Shown here: positions 1 to 7,504 of the stretch, piece after piece
Layout of the letters: each line of letters opens with the position of its first letter
Position numbering within the stretch: the stretch's first letter is position 1
Origin: Allopusillimonas ginsengisoli
GTDB taxonomy: Bacteria > Pseudomonadota > Gammaproteobacteria > Burkholderiales > Burkholderiaceae_B
Length of the DNA: 64,000 bases
NCBI GenBank assembly: GCA_005239165.1
Contig: RAPG01000007.1
Coordinates: 124,001 to 188,000, forward strand
Reading direction: 5' to 3'
Made by a program: the position numbers and the translations under genes
The notes under the pieces: generated by a model
Databases searched by the model: none
What the model was told of the DNA's origin: nothing
The model's input: only the letters and a program-made list of their open reading frames with translations

Positions 1-162
1 CAGATGATCGTTGACGAGCCGGCTTATCGAGGTTTGGGTATACCGATCAAGCTGTCTTCGTCCACGACAAAGGTGGGATTGAACCCGCCCACACTAGGAG
101 AGCACAACGAACAGATTAAACATATTCTTCAGCAGAGCTTGCATTCTGAACAAGACACGTAG
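1..162 (+). CDS. CaiB/BaiF CoA-transferase, C-terminal end (partial)
   Basis: The window opens inside a reading frame that stays open from base 1 to a TAG at 160-162, giving the last 53 residues of a protein. The stretch GLGIPIKLSSS, followed about 14 residues later by PPTLGEHNEQI, is the usual C-terminus of family III (CaiB/BaiF) CoA-transferases, where a GEH motif precedes the closing helix. These cytoplasmic enzymes move CoA between a thioester and a free carboxylic acid. The start and active-site Asp lie outside the window, so the substrate cannot be judged. It is followed by a Bug receptor and an IclR regulator on the same strand, a common Alcaligenaceae arrangement for organic-acid use. 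The family call rests on the tail alone. Confidence 0.75.
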   Translation, partial: QMIVDEPAYRGLGIPIKLSSSTTKVGLNPPTLGEHNEQIKHILQQSLHSEQDT

Positions 163-259
163 CACGCAAGCGGAGCTGGTTCAGGTTTGGCTGGTTTCGC
201 AGATTTTGCAAATACAGAGCCATAGCCAAAGCGGTACCGCAATTAGCGCTGAATCAACG

Positions 260-380
260 AAGGACCTAAGAAGGACCTAAGAAGGACCTAAGAAGGATCA
301 AAGAAGGATCAAAGAAGGATCAAAGAAGGATCAAAGAAGGATCAAAGAAGGATCAAAGGAGCATCAAAGAAGCACTAAAG
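260..380 (+). repeat. 11-bp tandem repeat, eleven units, upstream of the Bug receptor gene
   Basis: Eleven head-to-tail units of exactly 11 bp fill this stretch. Three units read AAGGACCTAAG (260-292), six read AAGGATCAAAG (293-358), and two are degenerate (359-369 and 370-380). Nine units start with AAGGA. The array ends 44 bp before the ATG at 425 and lies between the CoA-transferase end and the Bug gene, so it is in the promoter or 5-prime leader. The exact identity of units within each block suggests recent slippage expansion. The function is unknown. Confidence 0.95.
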
Positions 381-424
381 GAGCGTTTTGATTTTCGACA
401 TGACAAAACAAACGGAGACAAACC

Positions 425-1390
425 ATGCATAAACAAAGAGTAATAGTGAAATTTCTTGGCCTTACGCTGGCGGCGGCATCGCTGGCGGCCTCTGCAGCAT
501 ACCCCGTGAAGCCCGTCAAAATTATTGTGCCTTACCAACCGGGGCAAGGCACAGATATCGCGACACGGTACTTTGCCGATCATTTGAGCCAGACCTTGGG
601 GCAACCCTTTATTGTCGAGAACCGTGGCGGCGCAGGTGGAAACATCGGTACGCAGGCGGCAGCTCGTGCTGAGCCTGACGGCTATACATTGATCATGGGA
701 ACCAACGCCACCCATAGCCTTAACCAGTTTCTGTACTCATCGCCGGGTTATGACGCGGTCAAAGATTTTGATCCGATCATCCTGCTCGGAACGTTTCCCA
801 TGGTGTTGGTGACGCCCGAGGGGTCCAAGCTGAAAACCGTAGGCGATATCCTCAAGAACGCAGGTGCCGACAAGCGAGATACTGATATAGGTATGCCCAG
901 CACGACGGCCCGCCTGGTATACGAACTGCTCAAGGAAAAAACTAAAGCCCCCCTGTTTGGTGTGCCCTACAAGGGCTCTTCCATGGCGACGTCCAATCTG
1001 ATCGGGGGTGAAATAGCGGTATCGATCGACACGATTACGGCCTCGCGAGCAATGATAGAGTCCAAACGCCTGGCGCCGATCGCCGTGACCAGCCTCAAGC
1101 AAACCGAGCTCTTGCCGGGTGTTCCAACCGTCGCGAGCCAGGGTGTGAAAGATTTTGAGGTTATTGCCTGGAATGCCTTGTATGCACCCAAGGGCACGCC
1201 GAAAGAAGCTATCGACACGATCAATAAAACGCTGCAGACATTTCTTAATCGGCCTGATACGCGCAAGCGCATGCTGGAAATGGGTTACGAGCCTGGAGGC
1301 GGTGCTCCTGGTGATCTGAAGAAATTTACAGAATCGGAGCAGAAGAAATGGGGGCCAGTCATTCAACGGGCGGGGATAAAGTTCGATTGA
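425..1390 (+). CDS. Bug-family tripartite tricarboxylate transporter substrate-binding protein
   Basis: This 321-residue periplasmic protein has an N-terminal signal peptide (residues 1-23, hydrophobic core LGLTLAAASLAASA). The sequence then reads YPVKPVKIIVPYQPGQGTD, the hallmark start of Bug (TctC-type) receptors, followed by the ENRGGAGGNIG ligand loop near residue 67 and the conserved DGYTL. Bug proteins bind carboxylates for TctAB permeases, but no tctAB genes are near, so it may be an orphan that shares a permease, as is usual in Bordetella relatives. The length fits the family. The ATG at 425 follows a GGAG four to eight bases upstream. It sits between a CoA-transferase end and an IclR regulator, which suggests that the ligand is an acid later activated with CoA. 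The ligand itself cannot be read from sequence. Confidence 0.93.
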   Translation: MHKQRVIVKFLGLTLAAASLAASAAYPVKPVKIIVPYQPGQGTDIATRYFADHLSQTLGQPFIVENRGGAGGNIGTQAAARAEPDGYTLIMGTNATHSLNQFLYSSPGYDAVKDFDPIILLGTFPMVLVTPEGSKLKTVGDILKNAGADKRDTDIGMPSTTARLVYELLKEKTKAPLFGVPYKGSSMATSNLIGGEIAVSIDTITASRAMIESKRLAPIAVTSLKQTELLPGVPTVASQGVKDFEVIAWNALYAPKGTPKEAIDTINKTLQTFLNRPDTRKRMLEMGYEPGGGAPGDLKKFTESEQKKWGPVIQRAGIKFD

Positions 1391-1413
1391 ACGCCGAGCG
1401 GGCGACTTGGTTT

Positions 1414-2229
1414 ATGATGCGTCCTACTATGGACGTCAAATCTAAAGCCACCGAACCCGTGCGGGCACCGCAACGCATACGACCGGTACCTGCCGTGTCG
1501 CGTGCCGTTGCCATCCTGCGCTTGCTTGGCAAAACCAAAGAGCCCATGAACGTCAAGAGCATTGCGCAGGCCCTTGATCTGGTGCCCAGCACATGTCTTC
1601 ATATTCTGCGCGTGTTGGTGGCTGAGAAGTTGCTGTCCTTTGACAGCGCTTCAAAGCGGTATCGTCTCGGCACGGGCATGCTGGTATTGGCCCGCAGTGT
1701 CATGGAGACCAACTCGTTCGCACAAGTGGTCCAGCCCACGCTGGACCAGATTTCAGATCAATGGGGCGTGACGGCCATTGGTGTCGAAGTGGTTGATATC
1801 AGGCAAATGGTGGTTACGGCGCTGTCGCGTTCGTCGCTGCCATTCAGGCTGCATGTCGATGTGGGCAGCCGCTTCCCTGGCTTGATCAGCGCAACGGGTC
1901 GTCTGGTGGCCGCATTTGGCGCGGCATCGCAGGAAGAACTTGAAAAGAATTTCTCCTCGCTGCGCTGGCAAAAGCCGATCAGCATGACGGCCTGGCGAAA
2001 AGAGGTTGAGACGGCCAGACGAAATGGCTACAGCATGGATAATGGCCGTTACATTGCCGGCATTACGCTTATTGCTGTTCCGGTTCTTGATGGCAATCAG
2101 CACATTACGCATACTCTGGTGGCTGCTTCGATCATGAATCAGCTTCCCGACGCAAGAATCAAGACGCTCATCCAGGAACTCAAAGAGCATGCCAGCCGCA
2201 TTTCGGGGCTGCTCTATGCACAAGACTGA
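1414..2229 (+). CDS. IclR-family transcriptional regulator
   Basis: The protein has an N-terminal winged helix-turn-helix starting near VPAVSRAVAILRLLG, with the recognition region LDLVPSTCLHILRVL, and a C-terminal IclR effector domain ending near ISGLLYAQD. IclR proteins usually sense small aromatic or organic acids and control neighbouring catabolic operons. The frame is open from an ATG at 1348 that overlaps the Bug gene by 43 bp. The ATGs at 1414 and 1429 put the start after that gene and give a normal IclR length (about 271 residues), so 1414 is used here, although no strong ribosome site precedes any of them. It probably controls the CoA-transferase/Bug/thioesterase group; this is inferred from position. 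Confidence 0.88.
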   Translation: MMRPTMDVKSKATEPVRAPQRIRPVPAVSRAVAILRLLGKTKEPMNVKSIAQALDLVPSTCLHILRVLVAEKLLSFDSASKRYRLGTGMLVLARSVMETNSFAQVVQPTLDQISDQWGVTAIGVEVVDIRQMVVTALSRSSLPFRLHVDVGSRFPGLISATGRLVAAFGAASQEELEKNFSSLRWQKPISMTAWRKEVETARRNGYSMDNGRYIAGITLIAVPVLDGNQHITHTLVAASIMNQLPDARIKTLIQELKEHASRISGLLYAQD

Positions 2230-2246
2230 AACGGAACACATAGATT

Positions 2247-2651
2247 ATGGATGTAGACTTCTCGGGCTGGCGTGAGCATACGCTTGACGGCTTAATGGGC
2301 GCCGTAGGCCCGCTGCTGAGCAAAAGGGTGGATGGCGGCTGGCAATATGGCCTGGTGGTAAGCGAACGCCATTTGAATGCAGCGGGAGTGGTTCATGGCG
2401 GTACCATCACCACATTGCTGGATCAGGCGCTCAGCGCTTTGGCGTGGCACCATGCAGGCAAGACACCTTGCGTTACGGTTCAGCTAAATAGCAGTTTTTT
2501 AGATGCGGCCCGGTGCGGCGAACTCTTGATCGCCACAGGCAGAGTGGTGCGGGCAACCCGTTCTATGATTTTTATGGTGGGCGAAGTAATGGTAGAGGAA
2601 TGCACCATTGCAACGTGCCAGGGCATTTTCAAGATTGTTCGCGAATCATGA
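2247..2651 (+). CDS. PaaI-type hotdog-fold acyl-CoA thioesterase
   Basis: This 134-residue cytoplasmic protein has the hotdog thioesterase pattern. The motif VVHGGTITTLLDQALS (residues 48-63) forms the catalytic HGG turn and central helix, followed by the strand TVQLNSSFLDAA and the return strand CQGIFKI. Such enzymes hydrolyse acyl-CoA thioesters to the free acid and CoA. It lies 17 bp after the IclR gene on the same strand and probably shares its transcript. Together with the CoA-transferase end and Bug receptor it suggests a small acid-CoA handling unit, in which it may release trapped CoA. The acyl substrate is unknown. Confidence 0.88.
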   Translation: MDVDFSGWREHTLDGLMGAVGPLLSKRVDGGWQYGLVVSERHLNAAGVVHGGTITTLLDQALSALAWHHAGKTPCVTVQLNSSFLDAARCGELLIATGRVVRATRSMIFMVGEVMVEECTIATCQGIFKIVRES

Positions 2652-2674
2652 TAAGTCTTGAGGTGTAGTTCGCG

Positions 2675-2694
2675 GCGCTTCGCACGCGAAGCGC
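2675..2694. terminator. Perfect inverted repeat after the thioesterase gene, possible terminator
   Basis: GCGCTTCGC and GCGAAGCGC are perfect 9-bp arms with a 2-base centre, 23 bp after the thioesterase stop and before the convergent LacI-family gene. There is no T-run after either arm, so it is not a textbook intrinsic terminator and could equally be a protein-binding palindrome. The spacer to 2803 also holds a short run of CCCGAG units. Confidence 0.4.
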
Positions 2695-2803
2695 TATGAC
2701 CCAAGCCACTCGCGTTGAGGTGTGTGGTGTGGCCATAACAGCGAGAGCGCACACCCGGTATTGACCATAAGGTTCTATAGCCCGAGCCCGAGCCCGAGCC
2801 GGA

Positions 2804-3868
2804 TCACGGCAGGTTCTCGCTAAAAATAACGCTGATCTGCGTAGGTTCAATGCCGGTCATGGGTTCCAGGCCGTCACGTACATTGGCAAAGATGCGTACT
2901 GTGTTCACTACGGTTTGGTGCAGGTTTTGATTAAGCAGTGCATCCATAGACCCATCGATAAGCAGGGCGCGTGTGTCAGGGGTAAGGCCGTGGCCAATAA
3001 AAACAATATTTTGATCGCGCCCGGCTTCTTTCATCGCCTTGGCCACACCATCTGAGGCGCCGCCAATGTTATAGATGCCCACCAGGTCGGGGTATTGTTC
3101 CAGCAACAGGCGCGACTGGAGATAGTTGGTGGCCGCATCATCCTTGCCTTCGCGCAGCCCGACCAGGTCAAGTGCCGGAAATTTTTCTTCGAGAATATGC
3201 TGAAAGCCCATTTCACGCTCTTCATGGCCGCGGTAATAGCGGCTACCGGCGATCATTGCCACCTTGCCTGCTCGCGGGCCAACAAAGCGACCCATAAGCA
3301 GCCCGGCACTGCGCCCTGCTGCGCGGTTATCCAGGCCCACATAGGCTTTGCGCGCCGAGCGAGACAAGTCAGAGATAAGCGTGACCGTGTGTACCCCACG
3401 TTCGGCCAGGATGTTTACGGCTTCGCGAACCACAGGGTGTTCCAGCGCCATGAATGCGATGCCGTCGGCGTGTTTGCTCTCGCGCAGCAGTGTTTCGGCC
3501 AGTTTCTGGGGATCAAAGCCGTCTACATAACGGCTGCGACAATGCACGTTGTAGCGATCCAGCTGTTCATGAGCAGAGCCCGCATAATCACCCAGCATGT
3601 TCAGATAGCGATTCATGCCTGAAGGAAGCAAAAACATCACCCGCATGGCGGGTGCCTGCGTGGCCTTGTAGAGGTCGCTGTCGGGCAGGTAGCCCTGCTC
3701 GGCAGCCGTTTTGAGTACACGCTGCGCGGTAGCGGCCCGCACACCCGGCCTGCCATTGAGCACGCGATCAACAGTGGCTGTTGAAACACCTGCCTGTTGG
3801 GCGATGCTGGCAATGCTGGCACGCGCATCACTTGAGGTGATCGGATTGTTCTCTTTTACTTTTAACAT
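2804..3868 (-). CDS. LacI-family transcriptional regulator
   Basis: The 354-residue protein starts with a LacI helix-turn-helix (IASIAQQAGVSTATVDRVLN, near residues 20-39) and hinge (GYLPD), followed by a periplasmic-binding-protein-like effector domain (MRVMFLLPSG through GIYNIGGASDGVAKA). The ATG at 3868 is taken as the start; a TTG one codon earlier is also possible. LacI proteins bind a sugar or sugar-acid effector and usually repress an adjacent operon. The gene is transcribed away from the TRAP-VOC-RLP-kinase operon across a 103-bp spacer, so it is the likely regulator of that operon. Its effector would probably be the transported substrate or an intermediate, which remains unknown. Confidence 0.92.
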   Translation of the reverse strand: MLKVKENNPITSSDARASIASIAQQAGVSTATVDRVLNGRPGVRAATAQRVLKTAAEQGYLPDSDLYKATQAPAMRVMFLLPSGMNRYLNMLGDYAGSAHEQLDRYNVHCRSRYVDGFDPQKLAETLLRESKHADGIAFMALEHPVVREAVNILAERGVHTVTLISDLSRSARKAYVGLDNRAAGRSAGLLMGRFVGPRAGKVAMIAGSRYYRGHEEREMGFQHILEEKFPALDLVGLREGKDDAATNYLQSRLLLEQYPDLVGIYNIGGASDGVAKAMKEAGRDQNIVFIGHGLTPDTRALLIDGSMDALLNQNLHQTVVNTVRIFANVRDGLEPMTGIEPTQISVIFSENLP

Positions 3869-3971
3869 CAAAAACCATCATGTATTTTGATTGACCTTGT
3901 CACTCAGTATAGGCCAGAATATCGTCAATCATCCAACATAAATACATCAATTAAAATCAAGGAGACATCAA
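3869..3971. promoter_or_regulatory. Divergent promoter region between the LacI-family gene and the TRAP operon
   Basis: This AT-rich spacer separates two divergent genes. It contains similar AT-rich blocks in opposite orientation: TCATGTATTTTGATTGA starting at 3879 and AATACATCAATT starting near 3940. Their arms TGTATT and AATACA could be half-sites for the LacI-family protein. The ribosome site AAGGAGA lies at 3959-3965, just before the dctP ATG. The operator assignment is inferred; no perfect palindrome is present. Confidence 0.4.
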
Positions 3972-4985
3972 ATGTTTAAGCTTATACATGCCGTCCCGCA
4001 TAAAACATTGCGCGCGGCAGCCGTAGTGGCTATGTGTGCCATTGCGCCCCTTGCGCTGTCCAAAACGCTAGAGCTGCGGTATGGCCACATGAACTCACCC
4101 AGCAGTGTTGCTGGCCTGCAAGCCCAGATGTTTGCAGACAAGGTAAAGCAATACACCAATGGTGAGGTGGTCATTAAGGTGTACCCGTCTTCGCAGCTGG
4201 GGAAAATGCAGGAAATGGCCGAGGCGACTTCAACTGGCGTTATTGCGCTCTCCCACAATACTGCTGGCGGAACAGGTTCACTCTATGAACCGTTTGCCGC
4301 ACTGGACACGCCTTACCTGTACCGTGATGTAGATCATATGATGAAGGTGACAGCTCCCGAGTCACCCGTTATGAAGTCACTGAGCAAGGGCTTGATCGAA
4401 GCTGCAGGTGTGCGTCCTTTGTATGCCTACTATTTTGGTACACGTAACCTGACAGCCAATAAGGCCGTCAAGCAGCCTTCGGATTTGTCTGGTGAGAAGA
4501 TCAGGGCGCTGCCGTTTCCCATTTACATGACGGCGGTTGAAGCGCTGGGTGCAGTGCCCGTGCCTGTAGATTGGTCAGAGGTTCCGACTGCGCTGGCCAC
4601 CGGCCAGGTATCGGGGCAGGAAAACCCCGTAGACGTAGTGCTAAACAGTAAGCTGTATGAAGCGCAGTCCCACCTCATGATGACCCGTCACGTTATCAAC
4701 CCGGAAGTCATCATCATGAACGAGCGTGTGTGGCAAAAGCTGACTGACGAGCAGCGCGCTGCTTTTGAGCGGTCTGCCCAGGAAACCAGAACCAAGGCCA
4801 CGGAAATGGTTCAGTCTCTGGAGCAGGAGCAACTGGCCAAGCTGAAAGAGCTGAAGATGACCGTGATTGATGAGCAAGATGGTCTGCAGATCGATGCGTT
4901 TCGCGAAAGAGCGCACAAACTGGTCAGCGAGCGTTTCGAGGGCAAGTTTGGTGACCTTTACAAGCAGATCGCCGATATCAAGTAA
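3972..4985 (+). CDS. dctP: TRAP transporter substrate-binding protein (DctP family)
   Basis: This 337-residue periplasmic solute receptor has a signal peptide ending near ALSKT, then LELRYGHMNSPSSVAGLQ. The DctP features are EVVIKVYPSSQLGKMQEM (near residues 60-77) and the ligand-clamp region near LSGEKIRALPFPIYMTAVEALGAVPVPVDWSEVPTAL, where the Arg of KIRALP would pair with the ligand carboxylate. TRAP receptors deliver organic acids, including sugar acids, to a DctQM permease driven by sodium or proton gradients. It is the first gene of the operon controlled by the divergent LacI-type gene, with a strong AAGGAGA site before the ATG. The downstream RLP and DUF1537 kinase suggest a sugar-acid ligand. 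Confidence 0.93.
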   Translation: MFKLIHAVPHKTLRAAAVVAMCAIAPLALSKTLELRYGHMNSPSSVAGLQAQMFADKVKQYTNGEVVIKVYPSSQLGKMQEMAEATSTGVIALSHNTAGGTGSLYEPFAALDTPYLYRDVDHMMKVTAPESPVMKSLSKGLIEAAGVRPLYAYYFGTRNLTANKAVKQPSDLSGEKIRALPFPIYMTAVEALGAVPVPVDWSEVPTALATGQVSGQENPVDVVLNSKLYEAQSHLMMTRHVINPEVIIMNERVWQKLTDEQRAAFERSAQETRTKATEMVQSLEQEQLAKLKELKMTVIDEQDGLQIDAFRERAHKLVSERFEGKFGDLYKQIADIK

Positions 4986-4988
4986 ACG

Positions 4989-5014
4989 GGCGGAAGCCGT
5001 AAAGGCTTCCCGCC
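4989..5014 (+). other. Intercistronic stem-loop after dctP
   Basis: GGCGGAAGCC pairs with GGCTTCCCGCC across a 5-base loop, with one bulged base. It begins four bases after the dctP stop and lies before dctQ. No U-run follows, so it is more likely to stabilise or partly attenuate the mRNA, giving more receptor than membrane protein, than to end transcription. The second TRAP operon has a comparable stem-loop at the same place (56470-56491). Confidence 0.6.
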
Positions 5015-5069
5015 GTCGCATTGCGTCTTCGTGCTGTTATTGCCAGACGCGCGTACCGGAACGTTATCC

Positions 5070-5603
5070 ATGACCAAGACTCACAATCCGTCCCCGGCGG
5101 GGGCGGTGCTCGTGCTTGAGCAGGCCTGTTGCTGGTTTGAGCGTATCGCCATTGCCATGCTTTTGTTTACAACCTTTCTGGTCGTGCTCCAGGTATTTGC
5201 CCGCAACGTGCTGCAGATCGGCTTGCCCTGGGCCGATGAGCTGGCGCGCTATGGCGGCCTGGGTATTGTTTATCTGGCGATTCCGTTGCTGTTGCTGCGC
5301 GGTGGGCATATCTCGGTTGATCTTATCAGCAGTCGGGTGCATGGCCGCCTGGGTCGTGGGCTTAGGCTGTTCAATGAGTTAATGATTCTGGGCTTTTGCG
5401 GCTTCTTTCTGGTTGGTGGTTATCAGTTTCTGCTGAAGGCCGGCAAGTTTGTTACCCCTGCATTGCGTATGCCCAATCTTGTGTTTTACCTGCCTGCCAT
5501 GCTGGGCATCGCACTGTTCTCGATGGTCGCCATCTTACGGTTCTGGCGTGTGCTTTCGAGCCAGGAGCCTGTCGCGGGCGTCGCAGAAGGGCCCACGCCA
5601 TGA
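5070..5603 (+). CDS. dctQ: TRAP transporter small membrane subunit (DctQ family)
   Basis: This 177-residue protein has four predicted transmembrane segments: around IAIAMLLFTTFLVVLQVFA, LGIVYLAIPLLLLRGG, LMILGFCGFFLVGGYQFLL and FYLPAMLGIALFSMVAI. The stretch QIGLPWADELARYG after the first helix and GGHISVDLISSR are typical of DctQ. The ATG at 5070 follows a GGAA and keeps a normal length; the longer GTG frame from 5031 reaches into the spacer. It partners with DctM, whose start overlaps its stop (ATGATGA), which implies translational coupling. Confidence 0.92.
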   Translation: MTKTHNPSPAGAVLVLEQACCWFERIAIAMLLFTTFLVVLQVFARNVLQIGLPWADELARYGGLGIVYLAIPLLLLRGGHISVDLISSRVHGRLGRGLRLFNELMILGFCGFFLVGGYQFLLKAGKFVTPALRMPNLVFYLPAMLGIALFSMVAILRFWRVLSSQEPVAGVAEGPTP

Positions 5604-6880
5604 TGAGTCTGAGCATATTGGTGCTGTTCCTGGTGATCATGCTACTGGGCGTGCCCATTGCGGTCTCCATGTCGGTATCTGCGGGACTAGTGCTGTGGTG
5701 GTTTGAGCTTCCACTGTCTGTGCTGGCTCAGCGCATGGTCAATGCGCTGGACTCCACGCCCCTGCTGGCTGTACCCATGTTTATCTTTGCGGCCAGCCTG
5801 TTCAATGCTTCGGGCATAACCGGCCATTTGTTTGATTTGGTGCGTTTGCTGGTCGGTCGTATTCGTGGTGGTTTGGGCCATGTCTCTGTGCTGACCAGCC
5901 TGATCTTCTCTGGTATGTCTGGTGCAGCCCTTGCAGACATTGGCGCGCTGGGTGGCACGCAGATGCGTCTGATGCGCGAACAAGGGTATAGCGGCGAGTT
6001 CGCGGCCGGCATCACAATGGCGTCGGCGACGATAGGACCTATTTTTCCACCAAGTATTCCCTTGATTATTTTTGCTTCGGCTGCAGACGTGTCAGCAGTG
6101 AAGTTGTTGCTTGCCGGTGTTATTCCTGGCCTCATCATTACCTTGCTTCTGATGGCGCAGATTGCCTATATGGCGCGGCGCCAGAATCTGCCGCGTGACA
6201 CGATTGAAGTCAGTCTGGCAATTCTGGGGCGCAAGGCTGTAGTGGCTTTTCCGGCTTTGTGTGCACCGCTGATTCTGATTGGTGGGCTGGTTAGCGGTTT
6301 GTTCGGCCCAACCGAAGTGGCAGGCATAACCGTTGTGTACGCCTTGTTTCTGGGGTTTGTGGTGTATCGCCAATTGACGTGGCGTCTGGTTATCAGGGCG
6401 GCGCGGGAAACAGTGCATTCGACCGCCAGCGTGCTGTTCATTGTGGGTGCAGCCGCCTTGTTTGCCTGGGTGCTGACGATTGATCAGGTACCCATGCTGG
6501 CCAGCGAGTTTCTGCTGCATCTTTCTGACAACCCCGTCGCGCTGCTGTTGATTGTGAACGTGCTGTTATTGATTGTGGGCATGTTTATGGAGTCGATCGC
6601 AGCCATCTTGATACTTGCACCCATTCTGGCACCCGCGCTGCTGGCGGCTGGTGTGGACCCGGTCCAGCTTGGTGTGGTCATGGTGTTGAACCTGATGATT
6701 GGTTTGTTGACGCCGCCAGTAGGCATGAGCCTGTACATGGTCAGCATTGTGGCGCGTATGCCTTTGCATCGCGTGATCGCCGGCACTCTGCCATTTTTTA
6801 TTCCTCTGATTCTATCGCTGCTGGTGGTGACATTGGTACCCGATGTCTCGCTGTGGCTGCCTAACTTGTTTATGCGTTGA
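5600..6880 (+). CDS. dctM: TRAP transporter large membrane subunit (DctM family)
   Basis: This 426-residue integral membrane protein has about twelve hydrophobic segments and the DctM signatures SGMSGAALADIGALGGTQM, SATIGPIFPPSIPLIIF and NLMIGLLTPPVGMSLYMVS. It forms the ion-coupled transport channel of the TRAP system. The start ATG at 5600 overlaps the dctQ stop; an in-frame opening much further upstream is an artefact of the overlapping dctQ frame. It completes a dctPQM set that probably imports the substrate of the downstream VOC/RLP/kinase enzymes. Confidence 0.94.
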   Translation: MMSLSILVLFLVIMLLGVPIAVSMSVSAGLVLWWFELPLSVLAQRMVNALDSTPLLAVPMFIFAASLFNASGITGHLFDLVRLLVGRIRGGLGHVSVLTSLIFSGMSGAALADIGALGGTQMRLMREQGYSGEFAAGITMASATIGPIFPPSIPLIIFASAADVSAVKLLLAGVIPGLIITLLLMAQIAYMARRQNLPRDTIEVSLAILGRKAVVAFPALCAPLILIGGLVSGLFGPTEVAGITVVYALFLGFVVYRQLTWRLVIRAARETVHSTASVLFIVGAAALFAWVLTIDQVPMLASEFLLHLSDNPVALLLIVNVLLLIVGMFMESIAAILILAPILAPALLAAGVDPVQLGVVMVLNLMIGLLTPPVGMSLYMVSIVARMPLHRVIAGTLPFFIPLILSLLVVTLVPDVSLWLPNLFMR

Positions 6881-6915
6881 AAGAACGACGCAATTGTTTA
6901 ACTGGAGTACATCTG

Positions 6916-7455
6916 ATGAGTCGTTTCTTTGGCGAAATCCGGCAGCTGGGTTACGTTGTGACGGATATCGAAGCCGCCATGGATTACTGGAGCAAAACCC
7001 TGGGTGTCGGTCCGTGGTACTACAACCCACGCGTGCCAATTGAGAACTACCAGTACAAGGGGCAAGCATACGAACCACATAACTCGGTGGCGCTGGCCAA
7101 TTCTGGGCCGCTGCAGGTTGAGCTGATTCAGACACGCAATGACGTGCCGTCTATGTATCGTGATTTCCAGCAAGCCGGCAACACAGGGCTGCAGCATGTG
7201 GCCTACTGGACGCAACGCTACGACGAGGATCTGGAGCGGCTTCTTGCGCAGGGTTTCAAGCCTGTGATGAGTGGCGAAGTGGGCAAGAACGGGCGCTTCA
7301 TCTACTTTGATACCGAGTATCACCCTGGCACCGTCATTGAGTTGTCTGAAGTGGCCGGTCCCAAGGGCAAACTGTTTGACCTGATTCGCAGCGCTTCGGA
7401 ACAATGGGATGGTAGCGAGCCGGTGCGTCCCTTTCCTGACTTGACTGCGCTTTAG
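6916..7455 (+). CDS. VOC-superfamily (glyoxalase/epimerase-like) protein
   Basis: This 179-residue cytoplasmic protein belongs to the vicinal-oxygen-chelate fold. The opening FGEIRQLGYVVTDIEAAMDYW is the first beta-alpha-beta unit, with the metal-ligand position near the start. LQHVAYWTQRYDEDLERLLAQGF is the second unit with its conserved His, and GRFIYFDTEYHPGTVIELSEV carries the terminal Glu. This layout resembles methylmalonyl-CoA epimerase and related isomerases that enolise a substrate on a divalent metal. The ATG at 6916 follows CTGGAG; an upstream TTG is less likely. It sits between dctM and the RuBisCO-like gene, so it probably acts on an intermediate of the same pathway. Its reaction is not established and it is not part of the published OiaK/OiaX route as far as I know. 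Confidence 0.85.
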   Translation: MSRFFGEIRQLGYVVTDIEAAMDYWSKTLGVGPWYYNPRVPIENYQYKGQAYEPHNSVALANSGPLQVELIQTRNDVPSMYRDFQQAGNTGLQHVAYWTQRYDEDLERLLAQGFKPVMSGEVGKNGRFIYFDTEYHPGTVIELSEVAGPKGKLFDLIRSASEQWDGSEPVRPFPDLTAL

Positions 7456-7504
7456 TGGCAGTACGCCAAGCTTGTCTGTTGAATCTGTTGCTGTGGAAAC
7501 CGTT

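Noticed and set aside
260..380. CRISPR-like periodic repeats
   Set aside because: Units are 11 bp with no spacers and no cas genes; this is a simple tandem repeat.
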